Source of the DNA: Exophiala sp. HKRS030
Lineage: Eukaryota > Ascomycota > Eurotiomycetes > Chaetothyriales > Herpotrichiellaceae
Direction: 5' to 3'
DNA length: 64,000 nt
Assembly (NCBI GenBank): GCA_023897205.1
Contig: JAHWDD010000014.1
Location: 186,001-250,000 of the forward strand
Positions 13,835 through 25,172 of this stretch are shown piece by piece. Both the position numbers and the translations under genes were made by a program. The first letter of the stretch is position 1; each line of letters begins with the position of its first letter. The notes under the pieces are model-generated. The model did no database searches and was not told where the DNA came from. It was given only the letters and a program-made list of their open reading frames with translations.

Positions 13835-14301
13835 ATGGTGAGCCTATCTACTCTCCGCTCCGTAATTGTATATCTGCTAATTTGGAGGAGGTCTTCATCC
13901 TAGGGGTCAATTTCCCGGAGCACCGCTTCTTGAAGGTTTGTCGGAGCATAGATGAACGTCCATATTCTCGTGCTGACGTGCTGTTTGTATAGCGTGCCCT
14001 GGAAAAGTTCTTTGGTGTTGGAGCTCACACTCGTGCTCGAATAATGTCAAGATTCTACCTCCACGATACGATCCGAGTTGGAGAGCTGTCCCAGAACCAA
14101 GTCCTCGATCTCACAGCCCATCTCGACTCCATGAAACTCGAAAACCATCTGCGGAGACAAATAAACCAAGATATTCAACGACTAAGAGATACCGGCACGT
14201 ACAGAGGAAGAAGGCATGCCATGAATTTACCTGTCCGTGGGCAAGGCACAAGGAGTCAGACCAAGAACGCCCGGTGGTTCAACAAGGTGGAAAGACACTA
14301 G
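13835..14301 (+). CDS. SWS2: mitochondrial small-subunit ribosomal protein uS13m, 118 aa, 3 exons
   Basis: Exons 13835-13837 (only the ATG), 13891-13935 and 13993-14301. The spliced protein starts MVFILGVNFPEHRFLK, then RALEKFFGVGAHTRARIM, and contains GTYRGRRHAMNLPVRGQ and TRSQTKNARWFNKVER, the S13 signature. uS13 sits in the head of the small subunit and contacts the P-site tRNA; this is the mitochondrial paralogue (yeast Sws2). The ATG-only exon is dictated by frame: no other nearby ATG joins in phase. The acceptor is a tandem AGGAG, so M-V-F or M-E-V-F starts are both possible. It is divergent from cypB across 260 bp. Confidence 0.9.
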
Positions 14302-14610
14302 AGGTCCGGAGCTGCCATTTCCCCGGTCCTTGTCTCGGGTTTGTAAATTTACAAGATCAATCAAATTCATGTTTAAGCATGTCTCCAAGGCGGCAGTACA
14401 CCTTCAGGAAGTGTAGGAGCACTGCGCATGAATGTGTATGCCCACAGGAGGAGGACGACCGACACTATTTCCTTGGGAAGAGAAGGATTTACGAACTTGT
14501 CTTTATATGGGCTGCCTACATTGAGCAGCCAATTGATGGATCTATGTTCGACCAGTACTAGTACAGTACTCGCGGTCTCGTCATCCGCGGCTGATGACTT
14601 CCTTTCCACC
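14302..14610. other. convergent intergenic (309 bp)
   Basis: Lies between the 3' ends of SWS2 (+) and the SLC12 transporter (-). No gene was seen. Confidence 0.6.
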
Positions 14611-17600
14611 TTATAAATTGGTGGTAACGGTCATACTGTTACTGTGTACAAGAAGCGTTGGCGGCAATCCACCGACCAAGACTTCCAGATTGCTGATATA
14701 GCCAAGACTGTCAACTTCACTCTTGTATGTACCGTCAACCGGCGCTGGGAGTGTTGTAAATATCACCGCGGTATCTTCGCTATTCTGCGATATCAATTCA
14801 TTCAATATCAGGTGCTGTGCCCGACTTGGCAAATCGTTAAAGGACAATGGAATAGAGGCAGCTGACGGAAACCCAGACGGAGGCCGGGGCCGGGCACTGT
14901 CGTCTATAGTCCGCTGGTAGATTGAGCGACCGGTATCTGGCTCAGTTTCGTCCACCGTCTGCCGTCGAGGATGAGGTTCATCAGCAAACATAATGGACGG
15001 CCCGACTCCCTCCTCGCTTGCCAGCCGCGTCAGAGGCACTGGCGAAGATGTGAAATTTGGCGACGTGCCACGCTTCGAGCTGGAAACCTGTAGAGTGTTC
15101 GTAGACATGGGCGAGGGAGCGAAGCCGGCCATCGCAGCCGGACTGCGCCCACGTTGGTCTTCATTTGTGTCACCCATGAGTTTCCCATCTAGAGGCTGCA
15201 ATTGAGATGGCGAAGATGTTGACTCGGACGCACCTTGGTGTCTAGGTTTCTTATGTTTCCTCTTGGATCTTTTAGAACTTGCTAGGCTGCTCTTTTTCGA
15301 GGAACTTTTGGCTTTGCTTGAAGTTCTTAAATCGGCGGAATCCGACTCGTGAAGCAGCATCTCCTCCTCAGAGGAGCTTGCTGCGGAGGCCTCATAGTTG
15401 TCTTCATCTTCGTAATTCTCATCATCTTCCTCACTCGAGGAACTTGACCCTTCAGAGTCGCTAGGGTGAGAAGCGTGCCGACTAAGCATATCATCATCAA
15501 GGCGTGAAGTCCGCATGGAGAGGCTAATGCCTAGATTGGACAAGTTCCCCAGCGAAGACTTCCTCCTGGGTCGATTAAGCAGCTTCCGCAAGCCTTCAAA
15601 ACGAACCATAGAAGCTTCTCTTCTTCCTTGGAAAGAAGAATTGGGCCACTCGACATCCTCTGTCATCGAGAGCACGTCGGCAGCACTGATATCGCCGGAT
15701 TGGGAGTGACCGCGGAGTGTTTGAAGCTCACGCCACCATGTTTCATCTTCCAACACCTTATCAGCCTGATCACGGGTTTCATCGTCCACGTCTTGACCAT
15801 TTACGATAAAGTTGTAAGATTTCACACTACCACAAGCCAACCAGAAGACGAGCACCTCCGCTTGAATGCGAAGGTTTTCGAGCAGAGATGTAACGCGTGA
15901 CCTCTCGTCTTCCACGTCAGATTCGTATTCGACAAAAACCGCGACTCGGAGTTTGAAGGCGCGCTTCCATGAAGGCACAGTGTGTAATATGCAGCCAAGT
16001 TGGAGGATAAGTGTATAGGTGTCAAAATTTGTCGTGAGGACATTTCGAGATTGGCCATCCGCCTCGGAGGTAATCTCAGCCGACATCTGAATCGGCCAAA
16101 GGTCGATAAATTTCTTCGTAACCCCTTCTGGGGCTTTGGGTAATTCCAGCTCTCCGAAGCCAACGGCGACAGCCACGTTTGTCTTGAGCTTTAATATCAT
16201 GTCTTCTAGCACCATAACGTAGCTCTGGACATCGGTTCGTTTCTCGACATAGCATGAATCTGTAGGAAGCTCTCCTTTCATCATACTCTTGCTCGTCCTT
16301 CGCCTTTTGAGTGAACTGTGTTTCCTCTCTGGAGGAGGGCTGGGAACATCAACTAATGGTTGTTCTGCGCGGAATTGTTGTATGTTGTAGAAGCCGAAAA
16401 CAACAATATTGGGCCGCATACCTCCCAGACCCGCCGACAGGAAAATGTTTCTCGCCCCCCACTCAATAGAAGGCGAGATAGCGACATTGACGAAGGCTTT
16501 GATCTTGGAAAAGTCGATGAATTTGTTCCAAGCGGCTTGTTGGCGTCGAGCTTCGGGTACAGAGTCACCAAAGTTTTGAGTGACAATCACATGGCCAATG
16601 ATGAAAAGTGCCCCCTTCTTCAGGGAATTGCAAAACTGAATGAGTTTGTATCCTCTTCTAGGGTCGTTCACGAAGAGGAGTACCTGAGGACGCCAAAACT
16701 TGACATGTTCTGATTTCAGCCGTAACAAATACTTCCTCACCTGATGGTAAATAAGTACTTCGGAAATTGAGCCCCAAGGTTTTGGGATTGTGGTGTAATG
16801 AATGATCACAATCAGGATCAGGAGGATGGCGATTGAGCCTGAAGCAGAGAGTCCATCAACAAAAAACATACTGGCGACGCACATGACGGCACCTGCCGCT
16901 GCCGTCCACCAGCTAAAATAATGGAAAGACGGTCGGAAGTTAGGAGCCGAACCAATTCGTAGGAGGAATGTGGCAACATTAAGAGCAAAGAATGTCCTAA
17001 AGGTGGTCAGCTGTGGACAAGGATTGAATGTAGAAAACTCACATTAGATAAGTCATCGTAATCAGAGACGCAATCCTATTGATGTCAAGAACAAGAGTAA
17101 GTTGTGCTACAATAAAGGTGAAGAAGATGGCAAGGACCGGTTCGTCAGATTTCCGACTCCCTTGACCGAATATCGAAAGGCCTGGGAAGACGCTGTCACG
17201 GGCAATGGCCTGGAGCTGTTTGGCAGGACCGATAATGCCCATCAAGACGCTGAAAAAGGTTGTAGCAATCTCACCCACAAGAATGAGCGCACCGGACACG
17301 TTCGTGTCCTGAACTACGTTCACGTTCCTGTAAAATGATTCTCTCGTGACACTTGCAGCGAGGGCTATGATGACCGAGGTGTACGAGATGAATGTGAGAG
17401 CAAGTCCGCCCAAGGTGCCGCGTGGAATAGACTTGCTGGGATTCTTCAGATCACCGGACATGCTGGCCCCAGCTAGTATACCCCCAGTAGCTGGGAAGAG
17501 AATGCCAAAGAGATCCTGGTAGTTCTCTTTGCCACGTACTTGACTTCCCGCAGCGCCTCTGGTGAACTGTGGTAACAGATTTGCTTTCAGAGTCTTGATG

Positions 17601-18631
17601 CTCAATCCGGTAAAGTGGGTAAAGTGATTTTTGCCGAAGAATGGATGCATGACGAGGGCCGAGAGAGGAATGCTGAATGTGGCGAGCAAGAGAATGAGGA
17701 GAAGAGCATTACTGGCGCGAGCGAAGATGGAGCTCCCTGCTAGACAGATGGCGACGCAAACCACCACGACCGCTGTGCTAAACAGATACTGCCACCAAGG
17801 ACCTTCAGGGATAGCATTTGCCCAATCTCCAGATTCAGACCCAAAGACATAATAGAGACAGTCGATGAGACCAGCCGCATTCATGCCAGTATTGAACACG
17901 AATCCAAGATACGAGACCAGTCCAATAGCTCCACCAAACTCAGGGCCCAGGGATCTGGAGATTAGGTAGTAAGCACCACCGCCACGCACAACACCGTTTG
18001 AGGCCACGGCAGAGATAGACATGGTTGTCAAGAGATTGATCAAGTAAGCGACGGCCAACATGCCCAGCATGCCGATAACACCGCTTTGGCCCAGAATGAA
18101 ACCAAATCGGATGAACATGAGAATACTCAACACGTTCAGACTCGTAGGGACAAATACTCCTGAAAACGTACCCAGCTTGTCGGTGCCACCATTCGCTCGT
18201 GGCAGTATAGGCACTTGGTTAGAGGTGGGAGTCTCAGGTTTGGTGCTTGCAGAATGCAACTGTCCGGTCAAGGGATCCTGTGGCATAGAGGCTGCAAGAT
18301 CAACTTGCCCATTAGCCCGGCCACTTTCTTGCACATTATGAACATTGTCGAAAGTCCCATACACGCCTGTCGACGAGGCTGTTTGGGGACGAGTGATCGA
18401 GGGGCTGGAAGCCGCGGACGGAACAGGTACGGGCCTCGAAGGAGAATCGGGAACAGAATCACCATGATCGTCCGGTGGTTGGCCTCGGGATTCTGATAAA
18501 GCAGCAAATGACGATCTTCGTAACAGTTGAGCAGCATCATCGGTAGCTGTGCGTGCTAAGAATGTTGGCCGACTTCGTGTGAGAGTGCCTCGTCCCAGGG
18601 CCGGCCATTCCTTTCCTCCCGTGCCAACCAT
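14611..18631 (-). CDS. SLC12-family cation-chloride cotransporter (Vhc1-like), 1324 aa, 2 exons
   Basis: Exons 18631-17043 and 16996-14611 flank a 46-bp intron, joining ...MTYLM to TFFALNVATFLLRIG. The N-terminus is about 180 disordered residues. Twelve-helix APC-fold transporter segments begin around GVFVPTSLNVLSILMFIRFGFILGQ, with GVVRGGGAYYLISRSLG, AGASMSGDLKNPSKSIPRG and APNFRPSFHYFSWWTAAAG as SLC12 hallmarks. The long cytosolic C-terminus includes the SLC12 domain, a Ser/Glu/Asp-rich insert (SSSSEEDDENYEDEDNYEAS) and a basic Lys/Ser patch. In yeast the orthologue is a vacuolar K-Cl cotransporter. Ion specificity here is inference. The start ATG (18631) is the first in frame; a GTG-initiated extension was ignored. 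Confidence 0.93.
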
Positions 18632-19525
18632 GATTGCGATGGAATCCACTGTCGAAATGCCAGTCCATCATCAATACATGGCTTGAAGGTTGAGCAAATT
18701 ATTGGGCATTACGAGACTGGAGAAGACGATATCTGAGGTTGTCGTACAGTGTGTGTAGTGTTGTCATCTGCGTTTTGAGATCTAGACTCGGACTCTTATC
18801 GCGTGGGGACAAGTCGTTACTTGTAGAGTCGTAGCTTGAGAACCTTCGTGACGGGCCGTCGACGGTGCTACCAGAAAGTCCTCAACCACAAACACCACGA
18901 ATGCTTGTAAGATAGATACCCTGTACTGTACCAAGGTAACCGTATTGTAAAGTTGCAACAGTCGTGGCTCGGGTGGAATTTATTACGAGATGTGACGTGT
19001 GGAATGAGGAACTGATGGACACTTTTGACTCCCGTAGCCTGGGCGAAATTTTTTCTTCCTTAACAAACTTGGCTCCGAGGCTTGTTATAGTCCGTGAGTG
19101 GCACTGAATGCGAAAGATTGGTTAAGAGGTACAGTACGTCCCCTTGATGCATGGCCCAGATCTTTGCCATCCAGTCACGAGGATGAGACAGAATTCGCCG
19201 TCGCCGAGAGTGACCTGGGCATTTACGAGTGGCAGACCTCATTCTCTCGGGCCTTCAAGTTAGTCCGCCAGGAATATTTAAGCGGCGGAGCCCGAAAAGC
19301 CACCAGCATCATGGGCCACAGTCCCCCATGACCTCGTCGGCTTCCTTTGTCCATCTCGCTACCACACAATTCATACTGCATATTCCATAAGCCATTGACT
19401 GTTCTTTCTTATTCCTTTATCTAAACTCACTCGCTTATATGTCGCATTCACAAGCCTAATTCTGTACTCCATCTCTGCTGCTTGACGGATGCCTCTCATA
19501 CTGCTTGTCTACAATCTCTGTCAAC
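18632..19525. other. divergent promoter, SLC12 / AVT (894 bp)
   Basis: Shared upstream region of two likely vacuolar transporters, with CT-rich leader sequence next to the AVT start. No gene was recognised. Confidence 0.55.
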
Positions 19526-21826
19526 ATGGCCTCGCCCGCACCCAAACCTCTAGACATCCGGGCTAGACGTAGTAGTCCTTCGATCACCCCAGCGGCGGCC
19601 TCTCCCAATCCTTCTACGCATTCCAGACATACCTCGATGGCCAGACTATCCTCTCCTGTCCCGTCCCATCGTCTCAACAGTCCCCCGGTTGGCCAGGTTC
19701 CGACTCCTCAGCAGATGGCTTCCGACAAGCTTGACAACGTTTTGCCCAAACTCGACAATTTCGGCTCGTTACCTGGTCCTGGGCAGTCTGCTCTCTCTAC
19801 AGCCCTTGCCTCTTCGTCCAAATCACCGCCCCGTATTCACACACCTCCCATGCTTGAGACAACCCCAAGACATTCTTCAGCTGGTGCGGCCGCAGTGTCG
19901 GGCAGTCATGATCGGGTACCGAGAAGTAATTATGGGTCCTTGCTCGAAGGAAGGGATATGGCAGGAAGCCCGGCTCCTACCGAAGACGCGGAAGTGGTGA
20001 AAAGACATCTTGTGCAGCCAGATCAAGGGTCGAGCAGATACAAGGGCTCTTTGCGGATGGACCTCAATGAACGGGGAGCGGGCATGGATGAGGAAGAGTT
20101 CTCCAGTTTACGGCTACAGGGTGGTGATATAACACGTGCTGTCTATCGATGGGCTGAAGAACAAGAAGACAGTCAACTCGGGCGTGGAAAAAGAAGCAAG
20201 AGTTTCAGTTACGCCAGGCCGGAGCCTGAGAGCGAGATATTGGATATTCAAAACATCAAGGTACCTGGCGGTTTCCGCAGACATTTCCTCCGTCGAGCAG
20301 CCGAAAGCCCTGACCCTTCAAATCGAGTCTCGAATGTTGCTGGGCCAGCGGAGGATTTAATCAGAACGCAAGCAAATGGCAAATCTAAGCCTAACCCCCA
20401 GCTATTCACCAATAACTTTCTCGAATTTCTCACATTATATGGACATTTCGCGGGTGAAGAACTTGAGGAAGATGACGAAGTCTTGGAGCCTGACGAATAC
20501 TTCTCTTCCGATGCTTGGGAGGAGGGCAGCGATCGAGAACCGGGGGAAGACAGCGCTTTGCTCACCCCTGGAACCGGGGGCCTGCGGAAGAGGAGACATA
20601 AAGAACGAAAGACAGGAGGCACTAACAGCAGCTTCAACGCTGCATTGCTCCTGTTGAAATCATTTGTCGGCACAGGAGTTCTCTTCCTTCCCCGCGCTTT
20701 TCTCAACGGCGGCATGCTATTCTCGTCCCTAGTCTTACTCGGGGTTGCACTTCTCAGTTTTCACTGTTTTATTCTCCTGGTCAACACGCGCAATGTGGTT
20801 GAAGCGTCTTTCGGCGACATTGGAGGTGTGTTGTATGGCAAATGGATGAGAGCTCTGATATTGTTCTCCATCGTCATCAGTCAACTCGGCTTTGTGTCGG
20901 CCTACACGGTCTTCACGTCAGAAAACTTACAGGCCTTTGTTCTGGCGGTCTCGAAATGCAAAAGCTTCATTGACATCAAATTTATGATCCTCATGCAACT
21001 GATCATCTTCCTCCCACTCAGTCTGATTCGAGAAATCGGCAAGCTCGGCTTCACGGCTCTCATCGCCGACGCATTCATCATGTTGGGACTGATATATCTG
21101 TATTACTACGACATTGCGACCATTGTCTTCAACCGCGGCGTCTCCGACATCACCCAGTTCAACCCTTCCACGTGGACACTCTTCATCGGGACGGCCATCT
21201 TTACCTTTGAAGGGGTTGGGCTTATCATTCCCATCCAAGAGTCGATGAAGAAACCGCACAAGTTCCCCGAAGTGCTTGGCATCGTCATGGTCATCATCAC
21301 GGTCCTCTTCACCTCGATCGGCGCGTTGTCGTATGCCGCCTACGGATCAAAGACCAAGACGGTCGTCATCCTCAACCTGCCGCAGGACAGCAAAATGGTG
21401 AACGCGGTCCAGTTTTTATACTCGCTCGCCATCCTGCTCAGCACGCCGCTCCAGCTCTTCCCGGCCATCCGCATCATGGAGAACGAACTGTTCACGCGGT
21501 CCGGCAAGTACAACCCGTACATCAAGTGGCAGAAGAACGTTTTCCGCTTCTTTTTGGTCTGTGTCTGCTCGCTGATCGCCTGGGGAGGGGCGGGCGACTT
21601 GGACAAGTTCGTCGCGCTCGTCGGCAGTTTCGCCTGCATCCCGCTCGTCTACATATACCCTCCCATGCTCCACTTGAAGGCCGTGGCCAGGGGTCCGTGG
21701 CAACGGGGGTTGGACTATGTGGTTTGTGTCTTTGGGGTGGCGGGTTGCGTGTACACCACCGTGCTCACGGTGCAGCAGTGGGCCGGTGGAAGTTCAGGCA
21801 AGGCACCCGGCTATTGTGATTCCTGA
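19526..21826 (+). CDS. vacuolar amino acid transporter, AAAP/Avt3-4 type, 766 aa
   Basis: Intronless, from ATG 19526. About 370 N-terminal residues are disordered and Ser/Pro-rich with acidic runs, including FTNNFLEFLTLYGHFAGEEL and DEEEFSSLRLQGGDITR, which are typical of fungal Avt3/Avt4 proteins. An 11-helix AAAP domain starts at NSSFNAALLLLKSFVGTGVL, with FTFEGVGLIIPIQESMKKP and SIGALSYAAYGSKTKTVVIL. These carriers export neutral amino acids from the vacuole. Third-position GC rises in the membrane domain. An upstream TTG in frame was not taken as the start. Confidence 0.92.
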   Translation: MASPAPKPLDIRARRSSPSITPAAASPNPSTHSRHTSMARLSSPVPSHRLNSPPVGQVPTPQQMASDKLDNVLPKLDNFGSLPGPGQSALSTALASSSKSPPRIHTPPMLETTPRHSSAGAAAVSGSHDRVPRSNYGSLLEGRDMAGSPAPTEDAEVVKRHLVQPDQGSSRYKGSLRMDLNERGAGMDEEEFSSLRLQGGDITRAVYRWAEEQEDSQLGRGKRSKSFSYARPEPESEILDIQNIKVPGGFRRHFLRRAAESPDPSNRVSNVAGPAEDLIRTQANGKSKPNPQLFTNNFLEFLTLYGHFAGEELEEDDEVLEPDEYFSSDAWEEGSDREPGEDSALLTPGTGGLRKRRHKERKTGGTNSSFNAALLLLKSFVGTGVLFLPRAFLNGGMLFSSLVLLGVALLSFHCFILLVNTRNVVEASFGDIGGVLYGKWMRALILFSIVISQLGFVSAYTVFTSENLQAFVLAVSKCKSFIDIKFMILMQLIIFLPLSLIREIGKLGFTALIADAFIMLGLIYLYYYDIATIVFNRGVSDITQFNPSTWTLFIGTAIFTFEGVGLIIPIQESMKKPHKFPEVLGIVMVIITVLFTSIGALSYAAYGSKTKTVVILNLPQDSKMVNAVQFLYSLAILLSTPLQLFPAIRIMENELFTRSGKYNPYIKWQKNVFRFFLVCVCSLIAWGGAGDLDKFVALVGSFACIPLVYIYPPMLHLKAVARGPWQRGLDYVVCVFGVAGCVYTTVLTVQQWAGGSSGKAPGYCDS

Positions 21827-21848
21827 ATTTCATTGACGGAAAGAGGAT

Positions 21849-21883
<35 letters not shown>

Positions 21884-22165
21884 GAATTGAAGGGCGCATC
21901 GCAGCTTGTATTGTGAACAATATCCAATGTACCACTCCGTAAAGGGTGAAGATGTCAATAGCGATCGTGACAGACACGATGTCCGAGCCAGGACATGTAC
22001 GAGTACAGTCTCGGTTCAGAATGAAAGATACTTGTACATACTATACATGACAGGTATTCAGTGCCATCTCAAAAATATGTACGGAATATATAATACATTG
22101 TAATGTTGCACGTATGACGGGCGCGCTGGGCTGGATGATCAACATGTCCCCGGGTAGGTAAAAAA
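21827..22165. other. convergent intergenic with (GA)n microsatellite
   Basis: A perfect GA repeat lies at about 21851-21881, immediately after the AVT stop. ACTCCGTA occurs at 21934-21941 and TACGAGTAC at 21998-22006. No gene was seen. Confidence 0.7.
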
Positions 22166-24172
22166 TCAATTGTCGGAAAGCAGCATGGGGAACAACTGCG
22201 GCACCGTCGACCTTGCTTTCTTCTTCCCCTTCTTCTTGTCGTCGTCGGGCGAAGTTGGCGGTGCAGGTGCAGGGGGTGGACATCCGAAGGTCAGGTCGGC
22301 GCCGACCCGGGCGTGCGCGAACGTCCTCTTGGAGTCTTCCACCTCCATCATGTCGAGGGCCACCTTCATCCGCCCCGGCATGAACGGCTGTAGGAGGATC
22401 GCGGTGATCCGGATCGACTCGGCGCTCACGTAGACGCCGTAGTGGCACAGCCGGAGCTCGTCGGGGTCGGTGCTGTTCACACGGCCCCAGAGGGCCGCGT
22501 TGTGGAAGAACTTGTTGGTGTTTCTGATCAGCTCGACGATGTGGTGAGCCGCCGTCCTCGGGTTGGGTTCCCTCATGGCCTTGTCCGTCCGTTCCCGTAC
22601 CACCGCCAACTGCCTGTTGAGGGTTCGGATGTTTTCGCCTAACGTCTGGAGGTCTCCTCCTCCTCCTCCTCCTCCTCCTCCTCCTCCTCCACCACCACCA
22701 CCTGCGTTGTCGCCATCATCGAGACTCTGGTCTTCGGCAGCAAAGAAATCGGAAAAGCCCTTGGCGTCTTCCGCGACGAGCCTGACGGATTCTTGAACGT
22801 TGAACTGCTTACTCTTGAATACTCGCTGGAGTAAATTGCCAAAACCGTCCTTCAAGATGTGATTGTACGTCCCGGCAACTCGAGAATTCTCGTACATGGC
22901 GTCATCGACGATCCCGCCGTGGTACGCCATGTAGAACCTTATGGCGTCGACCCCGTACCTGTCCATGGCGAGAAACGGATTGACCCCGTTGCCGGAGGAT
23001 TTGGACATCTTTTCGTTGTTCATCGTCCAGTGGGCGTGGGACAGAAACTTCCCGGTCAGGGGGAGTTTCAGGGCCATCAGGAAAGCGGGCCAGTAGATGG
23101 TGTGGAACCGAATGATGTCCTTGCCGATGACCTGGCAGTCGGGCGGCCACATCGAACCAGGCTTGTCCGCGCCACGACCACCAAACGGGTAGCCGGTCAT
23201 TGTCAGGTAGTTCAACAGCGCATCCAGCCACACGTATATCGTCTGGCTGTCGTCGCCGGGCACCGGAATCCCCCACGACAGGCGAGACGAGGGTCTCGAT
23301 ACGGAGAGGTCGCTGAGCCCACTCTCAATCTCCTTCATCACCAACGCCATGCGTTGTTTGGGGACGATGGTGGTCGGGTTCTTCGCGTAGTGTTCGAGCA
23401 GGGCATCCCGAAAGGCGGACAACCTGAAATGGTAGTTGGTCTCCGAGGTCCATTCCACCTCCTTCCCCGTCTCCATCGAGACGATCTTGGTGTCGCCGGT
23501 CGAAGGGTCGAGGATCCTCTGGACCTGCGTTTCGGGGTAGAAGGTCTCGTCGCTCACGCAGTACCACCCCTCGTGGCTCGCCTCGTAGATGTAGCCTCCG
23601 TGGTTGAGCTCGCTCCAGACGTGCTCCACCACCCCCTTGTGGTCGGCGTCGGTGGTCCGGATGAACCGGTCGTAGCTGATGTTGGCGGCGTCGCAGAGCG
23701 CCTTGAACTGCTCCGCGTGACGGTCGCAGAAGAGCTTCACGTCAGTGTTCGCCCGCTGCGCCGCCTTTTGTATCTTCATGCCATGCTCGTCGGTGCCCGT
23801 CAGGAGCGTGGCCCTTTCGTCGCCGCAGAGTTTCGCCCATCGTTTCAGTACGTCCGTGAGGACAAGCGTGTACAAGTGACCGACGTGAGGAGCTTATCAA
23901 CACACACACACACACACATGCTTAGCCAAAGACGCCCACGGCTCAGAGTCCTGGCGGGGGAGAATCTCACCTGAGTTGACGTAGAAGATGGGCGAAGTCA
24001 CATAGTAAGGCTTCTTCTTCTTGTCGGTGTCGTCGAGCAGAGGCTCGACCGTTGCGAAAGCGCGTCGTGGGAACGATCGATTGATGGCGAAGGAGGATTG
24101 GTACTTGCACCGTGCGGCGGAGGCTCGACACTGGAGAAAGAAGCTCCGAGCACGCTGCTCCAGGGCAAGCAT
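22166..24172 (-). CDS. MSM1: mitochondrial methionyl-tRNA synthetase, 642 aa, 2 exons
   Basis: Exons 24172-23971 and 23892-22166; the 78-bp intron carries a (CA)n repeat. The N-terminal 45 residues are Arg/Ala/Ser-rich like a mitochondrial presequence, then YYVTSPIFYVNSAPHVGHLY, the class I signature with the HIGH-type motif. TGTDEHGMKIQKAA and YVWLDALLNYLTMTGYP follow, and MNNEKMSKSSGN holds the KMSKS loop. The anticodon-binding helical domain is interrupted by 16 consecutive glycines encoded by a GGA/GGT triplet repeat. The C-terminus has a Lys-rich run (DDDKKKGKKKAR). It charges mitochondrial tRNA-Met. No zinc-knuckle tetracysteine was seen, consistent with the mitochondrial/bacterial short form. 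Confidence 0.94.
22653..22700. repeat. (CCT)n/(CCA)n trinucleotide repeat coding polyglycine
   Basis: About 10-12 CCT units followed by CCA units on the plus strand encode an uninterrupted polyglycine on the minus strand inside MSM1. Confidence 0.9.
23900..23918. repeat. (CA)n microsatellite in MSM1 intron
   Basis: About nine CA units, read as TG on the transcribed strand, lie inside the only MSM1 intron. Confidence 0.9.
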
Positions 24173-24751
24173 GGTGCTGCCGGTTCGATATATTTGCTCG
24201 TGGTATTCAGAGCCTAAGATGTTCGTTCGAATACGATCAGTCCGCAGTCCGAGTGATCTTCCTAGAAGCTCCAAAAAAAAATATTTCCCCGCTTGGAGTT
24301 TGAGGAGCGGCAAGGCTTTACAAGGCTGTCTATAGAAGGCTGACGCTCTCTCTCTCTACTGCTGGAATATTCAATCGGCGAGGATAAGTAGAACCTTGAC
24401 AAGCAAGAAGCCACCTAGGTAGTCATATGACAAATATGAAGATTGATTGCGACGTAGAAATCAAACCTCGACTCAAATATAAATTACCCCCTTGAGACAG
24501 GGCCACCGCCCTTAGCCATGCGCCGTCGGAAGTACATTATGTCCTGCAAATAGTAGACCAGCTACCATTCCCAACGCAACGTGGAGCATCATTGGCAAGA
24601 TTGCTCTTTCAACCAAACAACCGTCACGTCCTCCGCAGACAGAACAAAGGATACCATATGACCTAACGCCGACCTGGTAAAGCGACTCTGCCCTCCCTTG
24701 CAATGGTCCAACGTTCATATAGGACTGCCACCACCAATAACACATCATTAT
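24173..24751. other. intergenic upstream of MSM1 (579 bp)
   Basis: Promoter of MSM1 and 3' region of the next minus-strand gene. Short frames only. Confidence 0.55.
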
Positions 24752-25172
24752 TCATGAATCCTTCTGTATCTGCATATTCGCCTTGACTCGTTCAATAAGT
24801 TGAGCTCTAGTCATTTTGGTGCCTGGCTCCAGATTCCGCTGTTGTACAAAGTCAGTTTCCATACTCAATCACACAAAAGCAAAAGCGAATTCGCCTTGGT
24901 TGGACTGACCAGCTTCAACCATCGTTTGAGTTCTGTCTCGGTCCAATATTCTGGATCTGAACCACGTCTACAGTTCAGTTTGTGTTTTGCACGAGAAAGA
25001 AGATACCAGCCAGTAAAGAGGTACCTAGGCTGTTTAGGTGAACCGGGGCAAACAACGTACCACCTTTCGGGTCGCGCTCGGCAGGGAACAATTCTCCTCC
25101 CCAAAAATTCCACAAGGATGCGACGGTGACGAGTCCAGCGAAGCCTATGAACAATTGGTGAAAGTCAACCAT
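24752..25172 (-). CDS. 81-residue single-pass membrane protein with SAP/Ish1-like helices, 3 exons
   Basis: Exons 25172-25061, 24956-24910 and 24838-24752. The protein opens MVDFHQLFIGFAGLVTVASL with WNFWGGELFPAERDPKGDP after it, then YWTETELKRWLKLRNLEPG and TRAQLIERVKANM. It is one N-terminal hydrophobic helix, a W/G-rich segment, and a helix-turn-helix resembling the SAP/Ish1 fold (TxxELxxWLxxRNL...TRxxLIxRV). This layout recurs as a short conserved ascomycete protein of unknown function, possibly an organelle membrane microprotein. All three exons join in phase with good splice signals. Each exon is too short to be caught as a long ORF. Function unknown. Confidence 0.8.

Noticed and set aside
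22859..23974. 371-codon plus-strand open frame
   Set aside because: Antisense shadow of MSM1.
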